Below, piece after piece: positions 16,690 through 25,917 of a stretch of 64,000 bases of DNA. A model generated the notes under the pieces. It saw nothing but the letters and a program-made list of their open reading frames with translations, searched no databases and had not been told where the DNA came from. The number at the start of each line of letters is the position of its first letter. The first letter of the stretch is position 1. Source of the stretch: Actinomycetospora termitidis (lineage in GTDB: Bacteria; Actinomycetota; Actinomycetes; Mycobacteriales; Pseudonocardiaceae); assembly GCF_030286555.1 (NCBI RefSeq), contig NZ_JASVWF010000004.1:186001-250000 (forward strand), in the 5' to 3' direction. The position numbers were made by a program, and so were the translations under genes.

Positions 16690-17175
16690 ATGTCCACTCG
16701 CCTGGCCCAGCCGACCCGCCCCGTAGTCGGGAAGGAGGTCGCGGAGCGTCAGCACATCGGTGGGCAACCCCACGCGAAGACCGCCGGTGCCCCGCCGGGC
16801 CGGCGCGTGCTCGCCGTCCTCGGGCTGGCGTCCCTGCTGCTGCTCGGTGCCTGCGGCTCCGGTGGCGGCGGCGTGTCCGTGCGATGCAGCGGCCCGAACT
16901 GCACCGCGACCGTGAGCGCCGCCCCCATCGAGGTGGAGGAGCCCGGCACGAGCTCGACCCAGACGGTGCGCCGCAACGGCACCACCACCAAGACCACGAC
17001 CCGGCGCGACGGCGACGTCGACTTCCGCGTCGTCGCGATGGGCCCGGGCTGGGTGGACGTGGTCGACGACGGGCAGTTCCGCCTGCCGGTCGGCAGCGAG
17101 TTCCCGGAGGACGACTCCCGCGTGCGCCTGGCGAGCTCCGACGGCCGCACGGCGGTGTTCACCTGGGGGAGGTGA
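16690..17175 (+). CDS. Putative lipoprotein, hypothetical
   Basis: A 161-residue protein with a hydrophobic stretch R-V-L-A-V-L-G-L-A-S-L-L-L-L-G-A-C ending in lipobox Cys C55, then G-S-G-G-G-G and a short Thr-rich beta domain with one Cys pair (R-C-S-G-P-N-C). The 37 residues before the signal are unusually long for a lipoprotein, but GAAGAGG stands 7 bases before this ATG and I see no better internal start. The upstream 115 bases hold a CACAAT hexamer near 16645 that could be its -10. Function unknown. Confidence 0.6.
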   Translation: MSTRLAQPTRPVVGKEVAERQHIGGQPHAKTAGAPPGRRVLAVLGLASLLLLGACGSGGGGVSVRCSGPNCTATVSAAPIEVEEPGTSSTQTVRRNGTTTKTTTRRDGDVDFRVVAMGPGWVDVVDDGQFRLPVGSEFPEDDSRVRLASSDGRTAVFTWGR

Positions 17176-17193
17176 GCACCGCCGCGCGCGGGA

Positions 17194-18660
17194 CTACACG
17201 TTCATCGCGACGTACTTGATCTCCAGGTACTCGTCGATCCCGACGTCGCCGCCCTCACGGCCCAGACCGGACTGCTTGACCCCGCCGAAGGGGGCGCCGG
17301 CGTTGGACACCATGCCCTGGTTCAGGCCGACCATGCCCGCCTCGAGGCGCTCCGAGAGCCGGATGGCCCGCTGCAGGTCCTTGGTGTAGAGGTAGCTGAC
17401 CAGGCCGAACTCGGTGTCGTTGGCCGCGCGGATGGCCTCGTCGTCGTCGGTGAAGGTGAAGATCGGGGCCACCGGCCCGAAGATCTCCTCCTTGACCAGG
17501 CGCGCGGAGGTCGGCACGTCGGCGAGCACGGTCGGCGGGTAGAAGTAGCCGGCGCCGTTCGGGATCTGCCCGCCGGTGCGGACCTTCGCGCCCTTCTGGA
17601 CGGCGTCGTCGACCAGCTCGGCGACCTTGTCGCGCTGGTCGGCCTCGACGAGCGGGCCGACCTCGACGCCCTCGTCAGTGCCGCGGCCGACCGTCATCGC
17701 GCCCATCCGGTCGACGAGCTTCTTGGTGAACTCCTCGGCGACGTCGGCGTGCACGTAGAAGCGGTTGGCCGCGGTGCAGGCCTCGCCGATGTTGCGCATC
17801 TTGGCGAGCATCGCGCCGTCCACCGCGGCGTCGACGTCGGCGTCGGCGCACACCACGAACGGTGCGTTGCCGCCGAGCTCCATCGAGGTCTTGAGCACCT
17901 GCTTCGCGGACTGCTCGATGAGCTTCTGCCCGACCTCGGTCGACCCGGTGAACGACAGCTTGCGGATGCGGCCGTCCTCGATCAGCGGGCCCATCACCCT
18001 GCCGGTCGACTTCGTGGTGACGACGTTGAGCACGCCCTCGGGCAGCCCCGCCTGCGCCAGGATGTCGGCGAGCTTGAGGATCGTCAGCGGCGTCAGCGAC
18101 GCCGGCTTGATCACCATCGTGCAGCCGGCGGCGATCGCCGGGCCGATCTTGCGGGTGCCCATCGCCAGCGGGAAGTTCCACGGCGTGATGAGCAGGCACG
18201 GCCCGATCGGCTGGCGCATCACCAGCACGCGGCCGTTGCCGGTCGCGTTGACCTTCCACTCGCCGTTGATGCGCACGGTCTCCTCGGAGAACCAGCGGAA
18301 GAACTCGGCGGCGTAGGTGATCTCGGCCTTGGACTCGGCCAGCGGCTTGCCCATCTCGAGGGTCATGAGCATCGCGATGTCGTCGGCCTGCTCGGTGATC
18401 ATCTCGAAGGCGCGGCGCAGGATCTCCCCGCGCTCGCGGGGTGCGGTCGCCGCCCACTCGGCCTGCTTGGCGTGCGCGGCCTCGAGGGCCGCGATGCCGT
18501 CCTCGGGGGACGCGTCGGCGACCTCGCACAGGATCTCACCGGTGGACGGGTCCTCGACCGGGAACGTCTTCCCCTCCGCGGCGTCCCGTTCGCGGCCGCC
18601 GATCAGCAGCTTCTTCGGGACGTCCTCGATGACCCGTCGCTCGCGGTCGGCGTCACTCAT
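17194..18660 (-). CDS. gabD: NAD(P)-dependent succinate-semialdehyde dehydrogenase-type aldehyde dehydrogenase
   Basis: A 488-residue aldehyde dehydrogenase. The general base glutamate E261 (M-E-L-G-G-N-A-P-F) and nucleophile C295 (G-E-A-C-T-A-A-N-R) are in place, and W-N-F-P-L-A-M and F-T-G-S-T-E-V-G mark the cofactor site. The wording fits the actinobacterial GabD group, which oxidises succinate semialdehyde to succinate in GABA breakdown; related aldehydes remain possible. No aminotransferase gene is adjacent. ATG at 18660 has GAGGAGCTGAGCGC just upstream. It is divergent from the CrtU-like gene across a 139-bp gap. Confidence 0.82.
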   Translation of the reverse strand: MSDADRERRVIEDVPKKLLIGGRERDAAEGKTFPVEDPSTGEILCEVADASPEDGIAALEAAHAKQAEWAATAPRERGEILRRAFEMITEQADDIAMLMTLEMGKPLAESKAEITYAAEFFRWFSEETVRINGEWKVNATGNGRVLVMRQPIGPCLLITPWNFPLAMGTRKIGPAIAAGCTMVIKPASLTPLTILKLADILAQAGLPEGVLNVVTTKSTGRVMGPLIEDGRIRKLSFTGSTEVGQKLIEQSAKQVLKTSMELGGNAPFVVCADADVDAAVDGAMLAKMRNIGEACTAANRFYVHADVAEEFTKKLVDRMGAMTVGRGTDEGVEVGPLVEADQRDKVAELVDDAVQKGAKVRTGGQIPNGAGYFYPPTVLADVPTSARLVKEEIFGPVAPIFTFTDDDEAIRAANDTEFGLVSYLYTKDLQRAIRLSERLEAGMVGLNQGMVSNAGAPFGGVKQSGLGREGGDVGIDEYLEIKYVAMNV

Positions 18661-18786
18661 CTCTGCGCTCAGCTCCTCTTCGCAGCTCGTCCGGCGCGCC
18701 GTAGGTGCCCGGACCGGCGGTCGGCTACGCACCGGCCGGGGAGCGACGCCACATCCGCTCCGAGGGCGCGGCCCCTCCACCACTCC

Positions 18787-18792
18787 TACGCT
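18787..18792 (+). promoter_or_regulatory. Predicted -10 (TACGCT) for the CrtU-like gene
   Basis: TACGCT followed after seven bases by GTG, with no ribosome site, is the same leaderless arrangement seen before gltX and several other genes here. Confidence 0.45.
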
Positions 18793-18799
18793 CGCGGGC

Positions 18800-20311
18800 G
18801 TGTTCTCTCCACACGTCGTGGTCGCTCCCCGCCCCGATCTCCCGCAGCGCGTGCCCGACGACCGCTCCTCGGGCAAGGTCGTGGTCGTCGGCGGGGGACT
18901 CGCCGGGGTGACCGCCGCGACCGTCCTCGCCGAGCGGGGACTGACGGTGGAGCTGCTCGAGGCCGCGCCGCGGCTCGGGGGCCGGCTCGGCACGTGGCCG
19001 CGCACGCTGCCCGACGGGACCGACGTCACCGTCGAGCACGGCTACCACGGGTTCTTCCGGCAGTACTACACGCTGCGCGACGTCCTGCGGCGGATCGACC
19101 CGGACCTCGCCTTCCTGCGCGACGTCGGCGGCTACCCGGTCGAGAGCCGGGAGTGGGAGTCCGAGGACTTCTCCGACCTCCCGACGACGCCGCTGGCCAA
19201 CCTCGCCGCCCTGGTCTGGAAGTCCCCGAGCTTCCGCCTCCGCGACCTGCGCAAGGTCGACGGCCGCGAGGCCCTCGCCATGCTGCGCTACGACCCGGTG
19301 CGCACCTTCGCCGAGCACGACCACCGCACCACCGCCGAGCTGCTGGACTCGTTCGGCTTCTCCGAGCGCGGCCGCGCGATGCTCTTCGAGGTCTTCGCGC
19401 ACTCGTTCTTCAACACCGAGCAGCGCTACTCGGCGGCCGAGTTCCTCGCGATGTGCCACTTCTACTTCACCGGCAACCCCGAGGGCCTCGGGATGGACGT
19501 CCCGGTCGACCAGTACGCGGCGACGATCTGGGACCCGTTCGCCCGGCTGCTGGACAAGCACGGTGCGACGGTGACGACGGGGGCGCGCGCCACGATGGTC
19601 GTGGACGGGCCGGGCGGCTGGTCGGTGGGCGTCGAGGGCGGCGCGTCCCGGACCGCGCGCCACCTCGTCGTCGCCACCGACGTCCCGGCCACCCGCGAGC
19701 TGTTCGCCCGCTCTCCCGCCTTCGCGACGACGGGTCCGCGGCTGGCCGCGCAGGTGGCCGACCTGCCCGGCGGGGAGCCCTACGTCGTCGCGCGCCTGTG
19801 GTGCCGGGGCGACGTCGACGCGGCGCACGCCCCCTTCACCGGGGTCACCCGCGAACGGATCCTCGACTCGGTGACGCTGTTCCACCGCATCGAGGCGGAG
19901 TCCGCGGCGTGGGCCGCGCGCACCGGCGGTTCGGTGATCGAGCTGCACTCCTACGCCTGCCCGCACTCCGCGACGCGGGACGAGCTGGTCGCCGAGATGC
20001 GCCGTGAGCTCGCGGGGCTGTGGCCGGAGTTCGCCGGCCTCGAGGTGCTCGACGTCGACGCCCACCTCTACGACAACGCGCCCGGCTTCGACCCGGGGTT
20101 CCACGTGCGCCGGCCCGGCGTGGTCACCGACGCCCGCGGGCTGCGGCTGGCGGGGGACTGGGTGGCCACCGACATCCCGTCCGCCCTCATGGAGCGGGCC
20201 GCCGTGACCGGCGTGCTCGCGGCCAACGACGTCCTGCGTGAGGAGGGCGTGGCGCCCGAGCCGATCCGCTCGATCGCGCCGCGCGGCGTGCTCGCGGGAC
20301 GCAGACGATAA
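18800..20311 (+). CDS. FAD-dependent oxidoreductase, CrtU/phytoene desaturase-like
   Basis: A 503-residue flavoprotein. Residues about 31-60 form the ADP-binding fold (V-V-V-V-G-G-G-L-A-G-V-T-A-A, then E at the second strand end, and G-G-R-L-G-T). The segments H-G-Y-H-G-F-F-R-Q-Y-Y and the C-terminal flavin motif L-A-G-D-W-V-A-T-D-I-P-S-A-L-M-E-R-A-A are close to the actinobacterial isorenieratene synthase group (CrtU), which desaturates and rearranges carotenoid rings. No other carotenoid genes are present in the window, so a different substrate is quite possible. The GTG start is supported by the -10 hexamer seven bases upstream. Confidence 0.68.
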   Translation: MFSPHVVVAPRPDLPQRVPDDRSSGKVVVVGGGLAGVTAATVLAERGLTVELLEAAPRLGGRLGTWPRTLPDGTDVTVEHGYHGFFRQYYTLRDVLRRIDPDLAFLRDVGGYPVESREWESEDFSDLPTTPLANLAALVWKSPSFRLRDLRKVDGREALAMLRYDPVRTFAEHDHRTTAELLDSFGFSERGRAMLFEVFAHSFFNTEQRYSAAEFLAMCHFYFTGNPEGLGMDVPVDQYAATIWDPFARLLDKHGATVTTGARATMVVDGPGGWSVGVEGGASRTARHLVVATDVPATRELFARSPAFATTGPRLAAQVADLPGGEPYVVARLWCRGDVDAAHAPFTGVTRERILDSVTLFHRIEAESAAWAARTGGSVIELHSYACPHSATRDELVAEMRRELAGLWPEFAGLEVLDVDAHLYDNAPGFDPGFHVRRPGVVTDARGLRLAGDWVATDIPSALMERAAVTGVLAANDVLREEGVAPEPIRSIAPRGVLAGRRR

Positions 20312-20354
20312 GGTGCGGCGCACAGTTCGATCACGGCTCGACGAGAGGGAGAAC

Positions 20355-20672
20355 GTGCAGACCCGACGGGTGGCGTCCTTGCTGGTCATCGCGGCGGCCT
20401 CGGCGGCCGTGCTGTCGGGGTGCGTGTACTCCGCGGAGCCCGCGCCCGGCTCGCCGTCGAACCCGAACGTGTTCTCCACCGAGGGCTTCCCGCCGCCCGG
20501 CCCCGCGCCGGTGCCCGGGCAGATCACCCCCGGCCCGGTCGCCCCGCCCGCCCCGGCCGACGAGCCCCGCCCGGCCACCGGCCCGCAGGGCCCCCAGCCG
20601 ACCCCGTCGCCGGCCACCCGCGAGGGCGAGCCGGTGCCGTCGAACGCGCCCGCGCCGGCCCCGGGCAGCTAG
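20355..20672 (+). CDS. Proline-rich small lipoprotein
   Basis: A 105-residue protein: signal sequence with V-L-S-G-C and lipid-anchor Cys C23, then about 80 residues almost entirely Pro, Ala, Gly and Ser with no fold visible. GAGAGGGAG is 4 bases before the GTG. It lies 43 bases after the oxidoreductase gene and may be cotranscribed. Such Pro-rich tails often act as spacers through the wall; nothing more can be said. Confidence 0.6.
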   Translation: MQTRRVASLLVIAAASAAVLSGCVYSAEPAPGSPSNPNVFSTEGFPPPGPAPVPGQITPGPVAPPAPADEPRPATGPQGPQPTPSPATREGEPVPSNAPAPAPGS

Positions 20673-20684
20673 GCACCCTCCTCC

Positions 20685-20722
20685 GTGTCAGCAATGCGGC
20701 CTTGCTGACGTCGGACGTCACA
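20685..20722 (+). repeat. Family B hairpin repeat, copy 1
   Basis: A 38-bp element with perfect stem GTCAGCAA/TTGCTGAC around a 7-base loop, followed by CGGACGTCACA. It sits between convergent genes just after a stop. The reverse complement of 59859-59896 matches 35 of 38 bases. It may serve as a terminator. Confidence 0.8.
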
Positions 20723-20745
20723 AATCCGGGTGGTACGACGGCGGG

Positions 20746-21402
20746 TCAGGCCGACCCGTCGTCGGGAAGGGCCCGGCGACGACGGCGGCCGCGGGACGAG
20801 ATGACGATCCCGATCAGGCCGAGCGTGCCCGAGATCGCGAACGCGATGAACGACTGCGGCGAGATCCCACCGGTGACCGCGTCGCCGAGGAACACCACCG
20901 CCGCCGTGCCCGGGACGAGCCCGACGAGCGTGCCGATCACGTAGGCGGGCCACCGCACGCTCGTGACGCCCAGGGTGTAGTTCAGCGGCGCGAACGGGAT
21001 GCCGACCAGGCGTGACGAGGTCACCGTCAGCAACTCCCGCTCGCAGAGCCGTTCCTCCAGCGCCTGCACGCGCTTCGGTCCGAGCCGGTGGATCGCCCGG
21101 CCGCCCAGGCGGCGCGCGATCCAGAAGCCGATCAGCGCCGAGACCATCGACGCGGCCACCGCGATCGCGATGCCCCACGCCGGGCCGAACATCAACCCCG
21201 CCGCGAGCGTGAACGCGGTGCGGGGGATGGGCGTCGTCGTGATGATCGCGTGGACGAGGAAGAAGACCAGCGGGGCGGCGGGACCGATCTCCATGACCCA
21301 CGCGCGCAGCTCCGACGGCGAGGGCAGCGGGACGACGATCGCCACCACCAGCACCGCGGCCAGCACGGCGAGAGCCACCAGGCCCCGCGTCCGGTTCCGC
21401 AC
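20746..21402 (-). CDS. TVP38/TMEM64 (DedA-superfamily) membrane protein
   Basis: A 218-residue protein with five to six helices and the family signature T-T-T-P-I-P-R-T-A-F-T-L-A-A-G-L-M-F-G-P-A-W-G, followed by S-R-L-V-G-I-P-F-A-P-L-N-Y and G-T-L-V-G-L-V-P-G-T-A. DedA/TVP38 proteins include flippases for undecaprenyl phosphate and phospholipids. The C-terminus is very basic and its last codons contain the 15-bp dispersed repeat (20754-20768). Confidence 0.88.
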   Translation of the reverse strand: MRNRTRGLVALAVLAAVLVVAIVVPLPSPSELRAWVMEIGPAAPLVFFLVHAIITTTPIPRTAFTLAAGLMFGPAWGIAIAVAASMVSALIGFWIARRLGGRAIHRLGPKRVQALEERLCERELLTVTSSRLVGIPFAPLNYTLGVTSVRWPAYVIGTLVGLVPGTAAVVFLGDAVTGGISPQSFIAFAISGTLGLIGIVISSRGRRRRRALPDDGSA

Positions 21403-21447
21403 CTCGGTCCCCTCGTTCGGCAGCCGCCCGACGGGCCCCCAGACTAC

Positions 21448-22059
21448 TCAGCCGACGCGCGCGAAGAGTCCCTGGTATTCCCGCACGATGCCGATCTCGT
21501 CGACGGTGAAGCCGAACTCGCCGTAGGTGGGGTCCGCGTAGACCCACCGGTCCTCGGTCTCGCGGCGGTAGGTCTGCGCCACCCGCTGCACCGCGAGCGA
21601 GGGCACGTCGACCCACGCCACGTCGACCGTCCGCTGCTCGCCGACCGCCAGCCCGAGCCGGCGCACGACGAGCGTGTTCGTCAGCGGCGAGACCGAGATG
21701 TCGACGTCGTGGCAGCCCTCGAGGTCCGACCAGTCGCGGCCGTCCAGGGTCCAGTGGCCGAGCGCGTCGGCGGTGAGGGTCACCCGGTCCAGGCCGTCGC
21801 CGCCGAGGGCCTCGAGGAAGCACGCGCGGGTCTGCCAGCGCGCGTCGACGACCACCGAGAACCGCGCCGACCACGGCCGGGGGGCCGCCTGCTCACCGAT
21901 CGGACCGGTGTCGTCGGGGGAGTCCGCACCGATCGCGGCGCCGTCGAGGAGGAACGCCGCGTCCGGCTGCTCGGGGGTCGGCTCCATCTCGGAGATCGCG
22001 CCGTGCACCAGCCCGTGCGGCTCGTCCAGGCGACGCCAGAGTGCGGAGGTCAGGGGCAC
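21448..22059 (-). CDS. Putative glycolipid-binding protein (PF06475-like)
   Basis: A 203-residue soluble beta-rich protein. R-F-S-V-V-V-D-A-R-W-Q-T-R, D-L-E-G-C-H-D-V-D-I-S-V-S-P-L-T-N-T-L and A-W-V-D-V-P-S-L-A-V-Q-R-V-A-Q-T-Y match my memory of the putative glycolipid-binding family; the precise ligand is unknown. The GTG at 22059 is inferred from the position of W-R-R-L-D near the N-terminus. It diverges from the membrane-protein operon starting at 22117. Confidence 0.72.
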   Translation of the reverse strand: MPLTSALWRRLDEPHGLVHGAISEMEPTPEQPDAAFLLDGAAIGADSPDDTGPIGEQAAPRPWSARFSVVVDARWQTRACFLEALGGDGLDRVTLTADALGHWTLDGRDWSDLEGCHDVDISVSPLTNTLVVRRLGLAVGEQRTVDVAWVDVPSLAVQRVAQTYRRETEDRWVYADPTYGEFGFTVDEIGIVREYQGLFARVG

Positions 22060-22116
22060 CGCGACATCGTGGCACGATCGGGAGGGGACGAAGTCGATCA
22101 GGTCGGAGGGCGAGGC

Positions 22117-23250
22117 GTGACCGAGCCGCAGGACAGCAGGCGCCCCGACGACGCGAGCGGGCCGGCCGGGGTCCCGCCCTGGAATCCGGGGAGCGCGGGC
22201 CCGGGCACCGGCGGGTGGCAGGCGCCGACGCCCTCGACACCGCCGACACCCCCGCCCGGCCCCGCCCCGGCCGCCGGCCCGCCCCCGCAGGACCCATGGG
22301 GCTTCGGCGGTCCGGTCGCCGCCCCGCGCCCCGGGATCGTCCCGCTGCGCCCCCTGGCCCTCGGCGAGCTGCTGGACGGGGCGTTCCAGTACATCCGCGC
22401 GCACCCGCGGGTGGTGCTGGGCGTGTCGGCGGTGATCGCCGTGATCACGACCCTCGTCCAGGCCCCCTTCCAGGCCACCTACGGCCAGTCGCTGGAGACC
22501 TTCGTCGGGCCCACCGGCGGGCAGCCGGACCTGGACGCCCTCGCCGGGGTGCTCGGCGGGGCCTCCGCGCTGCTCGGGGTGAGCGCCGTCGTCGGGCTGC
22601 TGGCGAACACGGTGCTGACGGGGCTGCTCGTCGTCGTGCTGTCGCGGTCGGTCCTCGGCGCACCGGTCGACGCCCGGGAGTGCTGGAACGCAGCCCGGCC
22701 GCGGCTGCCGGGCCTGCTGGGCGTGGTCCTGCTCGTGGCGCTCGCGACGATCCTGGCCTTCGCGGTGTTCCTCGTCCCGGCCGGCGTCGTCGCCCTGGCC
22801 GGTTCGACCGGGGTGGCCGCGGCGCTGGCCGTGCTCGGCACGCTCGCCGGCGCGGCCGCGGCGATCGTGGTCGGGGTGCTGCTCGCGCTGGCCGCCCCCG
22901 CCTACGTGCTCGAGGGGGTCGGCGTGATGGCGGCGCTGACTCGGTCCCGCGCACTGGTCACCGGCCGGTTCTGGCCGGTCCTGGGCATCCTGCTGCTGGG
23001 CACCGTCATCGTGGTGATCGTGTCCGGGCTGGTCGGGGTGCCGTTCGGGCTGGCCGCGACCGGGGTTGCCGTGGCCGCCGACACCAGCCCCTACGCGACG
23101 CTGCCGCTGCTCGTCTCGTCCGTCGGCACCGTCATCGGCGCCACGCTCACCGCGCCGTTCCAGGCCGGGGTCACCGGGCTGCTCTACATCGACCAGCGGA
23201 TGCGCCGCGAGGGCTTCGACATCGAGCTGCAGCGGGCCGCGCGAGCCTGA
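22117..23250 (+). CDS. Six-helix membrane protein with Pro-rich N-terminus
   Basis: A 377-residue protein: a Pro/Gly-rich cytoplasmic lead (about 1-75), then L-R-P-L-A-L-G-E-L-L-D-G-A-F-Q-Y-I-R, a phrase typical of membrane proteins near DUF4129 genes, and six hydrophobic segments to the end. This group resembles the membrane domain of glycerophosphoryl diester phosphodiesterases, but no catalytic domain is present. First gene of a tightly coupled run (TGATG and GTGA overlaps) with DUF4129, DUF4350, MoxR and DUF58. CGGAGGG lies 6 bases before the GTG. Confidence 0.7.
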   Translation: MTEPQDSRRPDDASGPAGVPPWNPGSAGPGTGGWQAPTPSTPPTPPPGPAPAAGPPPQDPWGFGGPVAAPRPGIVPLRPLALGELLDGAFQYIRAHPRVVLGVSAVIAVITTLVQAPFQATYGQSLETFVGPTGGQPDLDALAGVLGGASALLGVSAVVGLLANTVLTGLLVVVLSRSVLGAPVDARECWNAARPRLPGLLGVVLLVALATILAFAVFLVPAGVVALAGSTGVAAALAVLGTLAGAAAAIVVGVLLALAAPAYVLEGVGVMAALTRSRALVTGRFWPVLGILLLGTVIVVIVSGLVGVPFGLAATGVAVAADTSPYATLPLLVSSVGTVIGATLTAPFQAGVTGLLYIDQRMRREGFDIELQRAARA

Positions 23251-23873
23251 TGGCCCCACCCCCGCCGCCGCTCACCCCGACCGCCGACGAGGCCCGGGGA
23301 CTCGCGGCGCGCGAGCTGGCGCAGGCCGCCTACCGGACCCGGGAGCCGGGCGTGCTCGAGCAGCTCGGCCGGTGGCTGCTCGAGCGGCTCGACGATCTGG
23401 TCGGGCTCCTCACGGCGCAGCGCGCCGGCGGGGCGGGCGGGGTGCTGGTGGTCCTCGCGCTCGTGGTGGTCGTGGTCGTCGTCGTGCGGCGCCGGCTCGG
23501 CCGCGCGGCCCGCACCGCCCACGCCGGCGCGGCCTCCCTCGACGACACCGGGCTCACCGCCGCCGACCACCGCCGTCGGGCGGAGGACCACGCCGACGAC
23601 GGCCGGTTCGACGACGCGGTCCGCGAGTGGATGCGGGCGCTCGTGCGCGGGCTGGAGGAGCGCGACGTGCTCGCCGGCCGTCCCGGCCGGACCGCCGGGG
23701 AGGCCGCCCGCGAGGCGTCCGCGGTGCTCCCCGGCGCGGCGGACGCCCTGGCCGACGCCGCCCGGTGCTTCGACGAGACCGTGTACGGCGGGCGGTCCGC
23801 CGACGCCGGCTCGGTGGCCCGGATGCGGGCGGCCGACCGGGCCGTCGGCGAGCAGCGGGTGGCGGCCGGGTGA
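23250..23873 (+). CDS. DUF4129 protein
   Basis: A 207-residue protein with one central helix (about 64-82) and a cytoplasmic C-terminal domain whose D-D-A-V-R-E-W-M-R-A-L-V-R-G-L-E-E-R-D-V-L-A-G-R-P-G-R-T (about 122-150) is the DUF4129 signature. This domain accompanies MoxR/DUF58 systems and bacterial transglutaminase-like proteins. The ATG overlaps the upstream stop (TGATG). Confidence 0.82.
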   Translation: MAPPPPPLTPTADEARGLAARELAQAAYRTREPGVLEQLGRWLLERLDDLVGLLTAQRAGGAGGVLVVLALVVVVVVVVRRRLGRAARTAHAGAASLDDTGLTAADHRRRAEDHADDGRFDDAVREWMRALVRGLEERDVLAGRPGRTAGEAAREASAVLPGAADALADAARCFDETVYGGRSADAGSVARMRAADRAVGEQRVAAG

Positions 23874-24966
23874 GCCTCGCCGGGCGGGTGCGGCGCAGTC
23901 GGGGTCCGGTGGTCGTCGGCGTGCTGATCCTGGTCGCGGCGGCGGTGCTGGCGATCGCGGGGACGCGGGTGGGTGAGGGTCTCCTGGAGCCGGCGGGCGT
24001 CGACCCGTCGGGCAGCGGCGCCCTCGTCGCGGTGCTGCGCGAGCAGGGCGTGCGGGTGGACGTCGCCACCCGCCCCGAGGACGTCGTCGGGGCCGGTCCG
24101 GCGACGACGGTGCTGGTCGCGTTCCCCGAGCGGCTCGGGACGGCGGGTCGGCTGGCCCTCGCGCACGCCGGCTCCGACGTCGTCCTCGTGGCACCCGACG
24201 CGGCGACGCTCGAGGCCCTCGCGCCGGGTGTGCGGCGCACCGAGCCGCCGTCCTCGCTGACCACCACCGGCGTCGTCCCGACCCCCGACTGCGCCCTGCC
24301 CGCCGCCCGCGCCGCCGGCCCCCTGGTCCTGGACGGCGACGTCTACGAACTCACCCCGCCCGCCGTCGGCTGCTACCCGACCGACGGCACCGTGCCGCTC
24401 GCGGTCAGCGGACGGACCGTCGTGGTCGGGACGCCGGGTCCCTTCACCAACGAGACCCTCGACCGGAACGGCAACGCCGCGCTCGTCCTGACGCTCCTCG
24501 GCGCCCACCCGCGGGTCCTCTGGTACCTGCCCGCGCCGGGCGCCGGGGGCGACGTGTCGGTGGCCGACCTGGTCCCGCGCGGCGTCGTCTGGGGCACGGT
24601 GATGCTGCTGCTGGCCGGGGGAGCGGCGGCGCTGTGGCGGGGACGGCGACTCGGGCCGGTCGTCGCGGAACGCCTGCCGGTGCGAGTCGCGGCGGCGGAG
24701 ACCACCCGAGGGCGCGCGGCGCTCTACCGGCGGATCGGGGCCCGCGGGCGGGCGGCGGCGATCCTGCGGGCGGACGCCCGGCGCCGGTGGACGACGCGTC
24801 TCGGCCTCCCGCCCGACGCGCCCACACCCGCCGTCGGGAAGGATCTCCTGGACGGCCCGGAGCCGGCGGACGACGCCGCGCTCGTGCAGCTGGCGGACGA
24901 CCTGGACGACCTCGTGTCGGGAGACGTAGCGCAGCGGAGCTCGACCCGAAGAGACAGGAGAGAGAC

Positions 24967-24970
<4 letters not shown>
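23870..24970 (+). CDS. DUF4350 membrane protein
   Basis: A 366-residue protein with an N-terminal helix (about 14-34), an outside domain with G-S-G-A-L-V-A-V-L-R-E-Q-G-V-R-V and a later T-N-E-T-L-D-R-N-G-N-A-A (DUF4350 fits a glutamine-amidotransferase-like fold lacking catalysis), a second helix (about 243-258) and a basic cytoplasmic tail. The tail carries a 15-bp repeat (24826-24840) and a family D repeat (24919-24946) within its last 50 codons, so its sequence has probably been reshaped by repeats. GTGA overlap with DUF4129. Confidence 0.75.
24919..24946 (+). repeat. Family D short repeat, copy 1
   Basis: Shares GGAGACG and AGCGCAGCGGAGCTCGACC with 58049-58075 and, less exactly, with 33907-33936. 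It forms the last codons of the DUF4350 gene, 20 bases before the moxR start. Confidence 0.8.

Positions 24971-25916
<946 letters not shown>

Positions 25917-25917
<1 letters not shown>

Noticed and set aside
21448-23259. Minus-strand 603-codon frame read as one long protein
   Set aside because: Only the last 203 codons match a family; the earlier part is opposite the clear membrane-protein gene at 22117.
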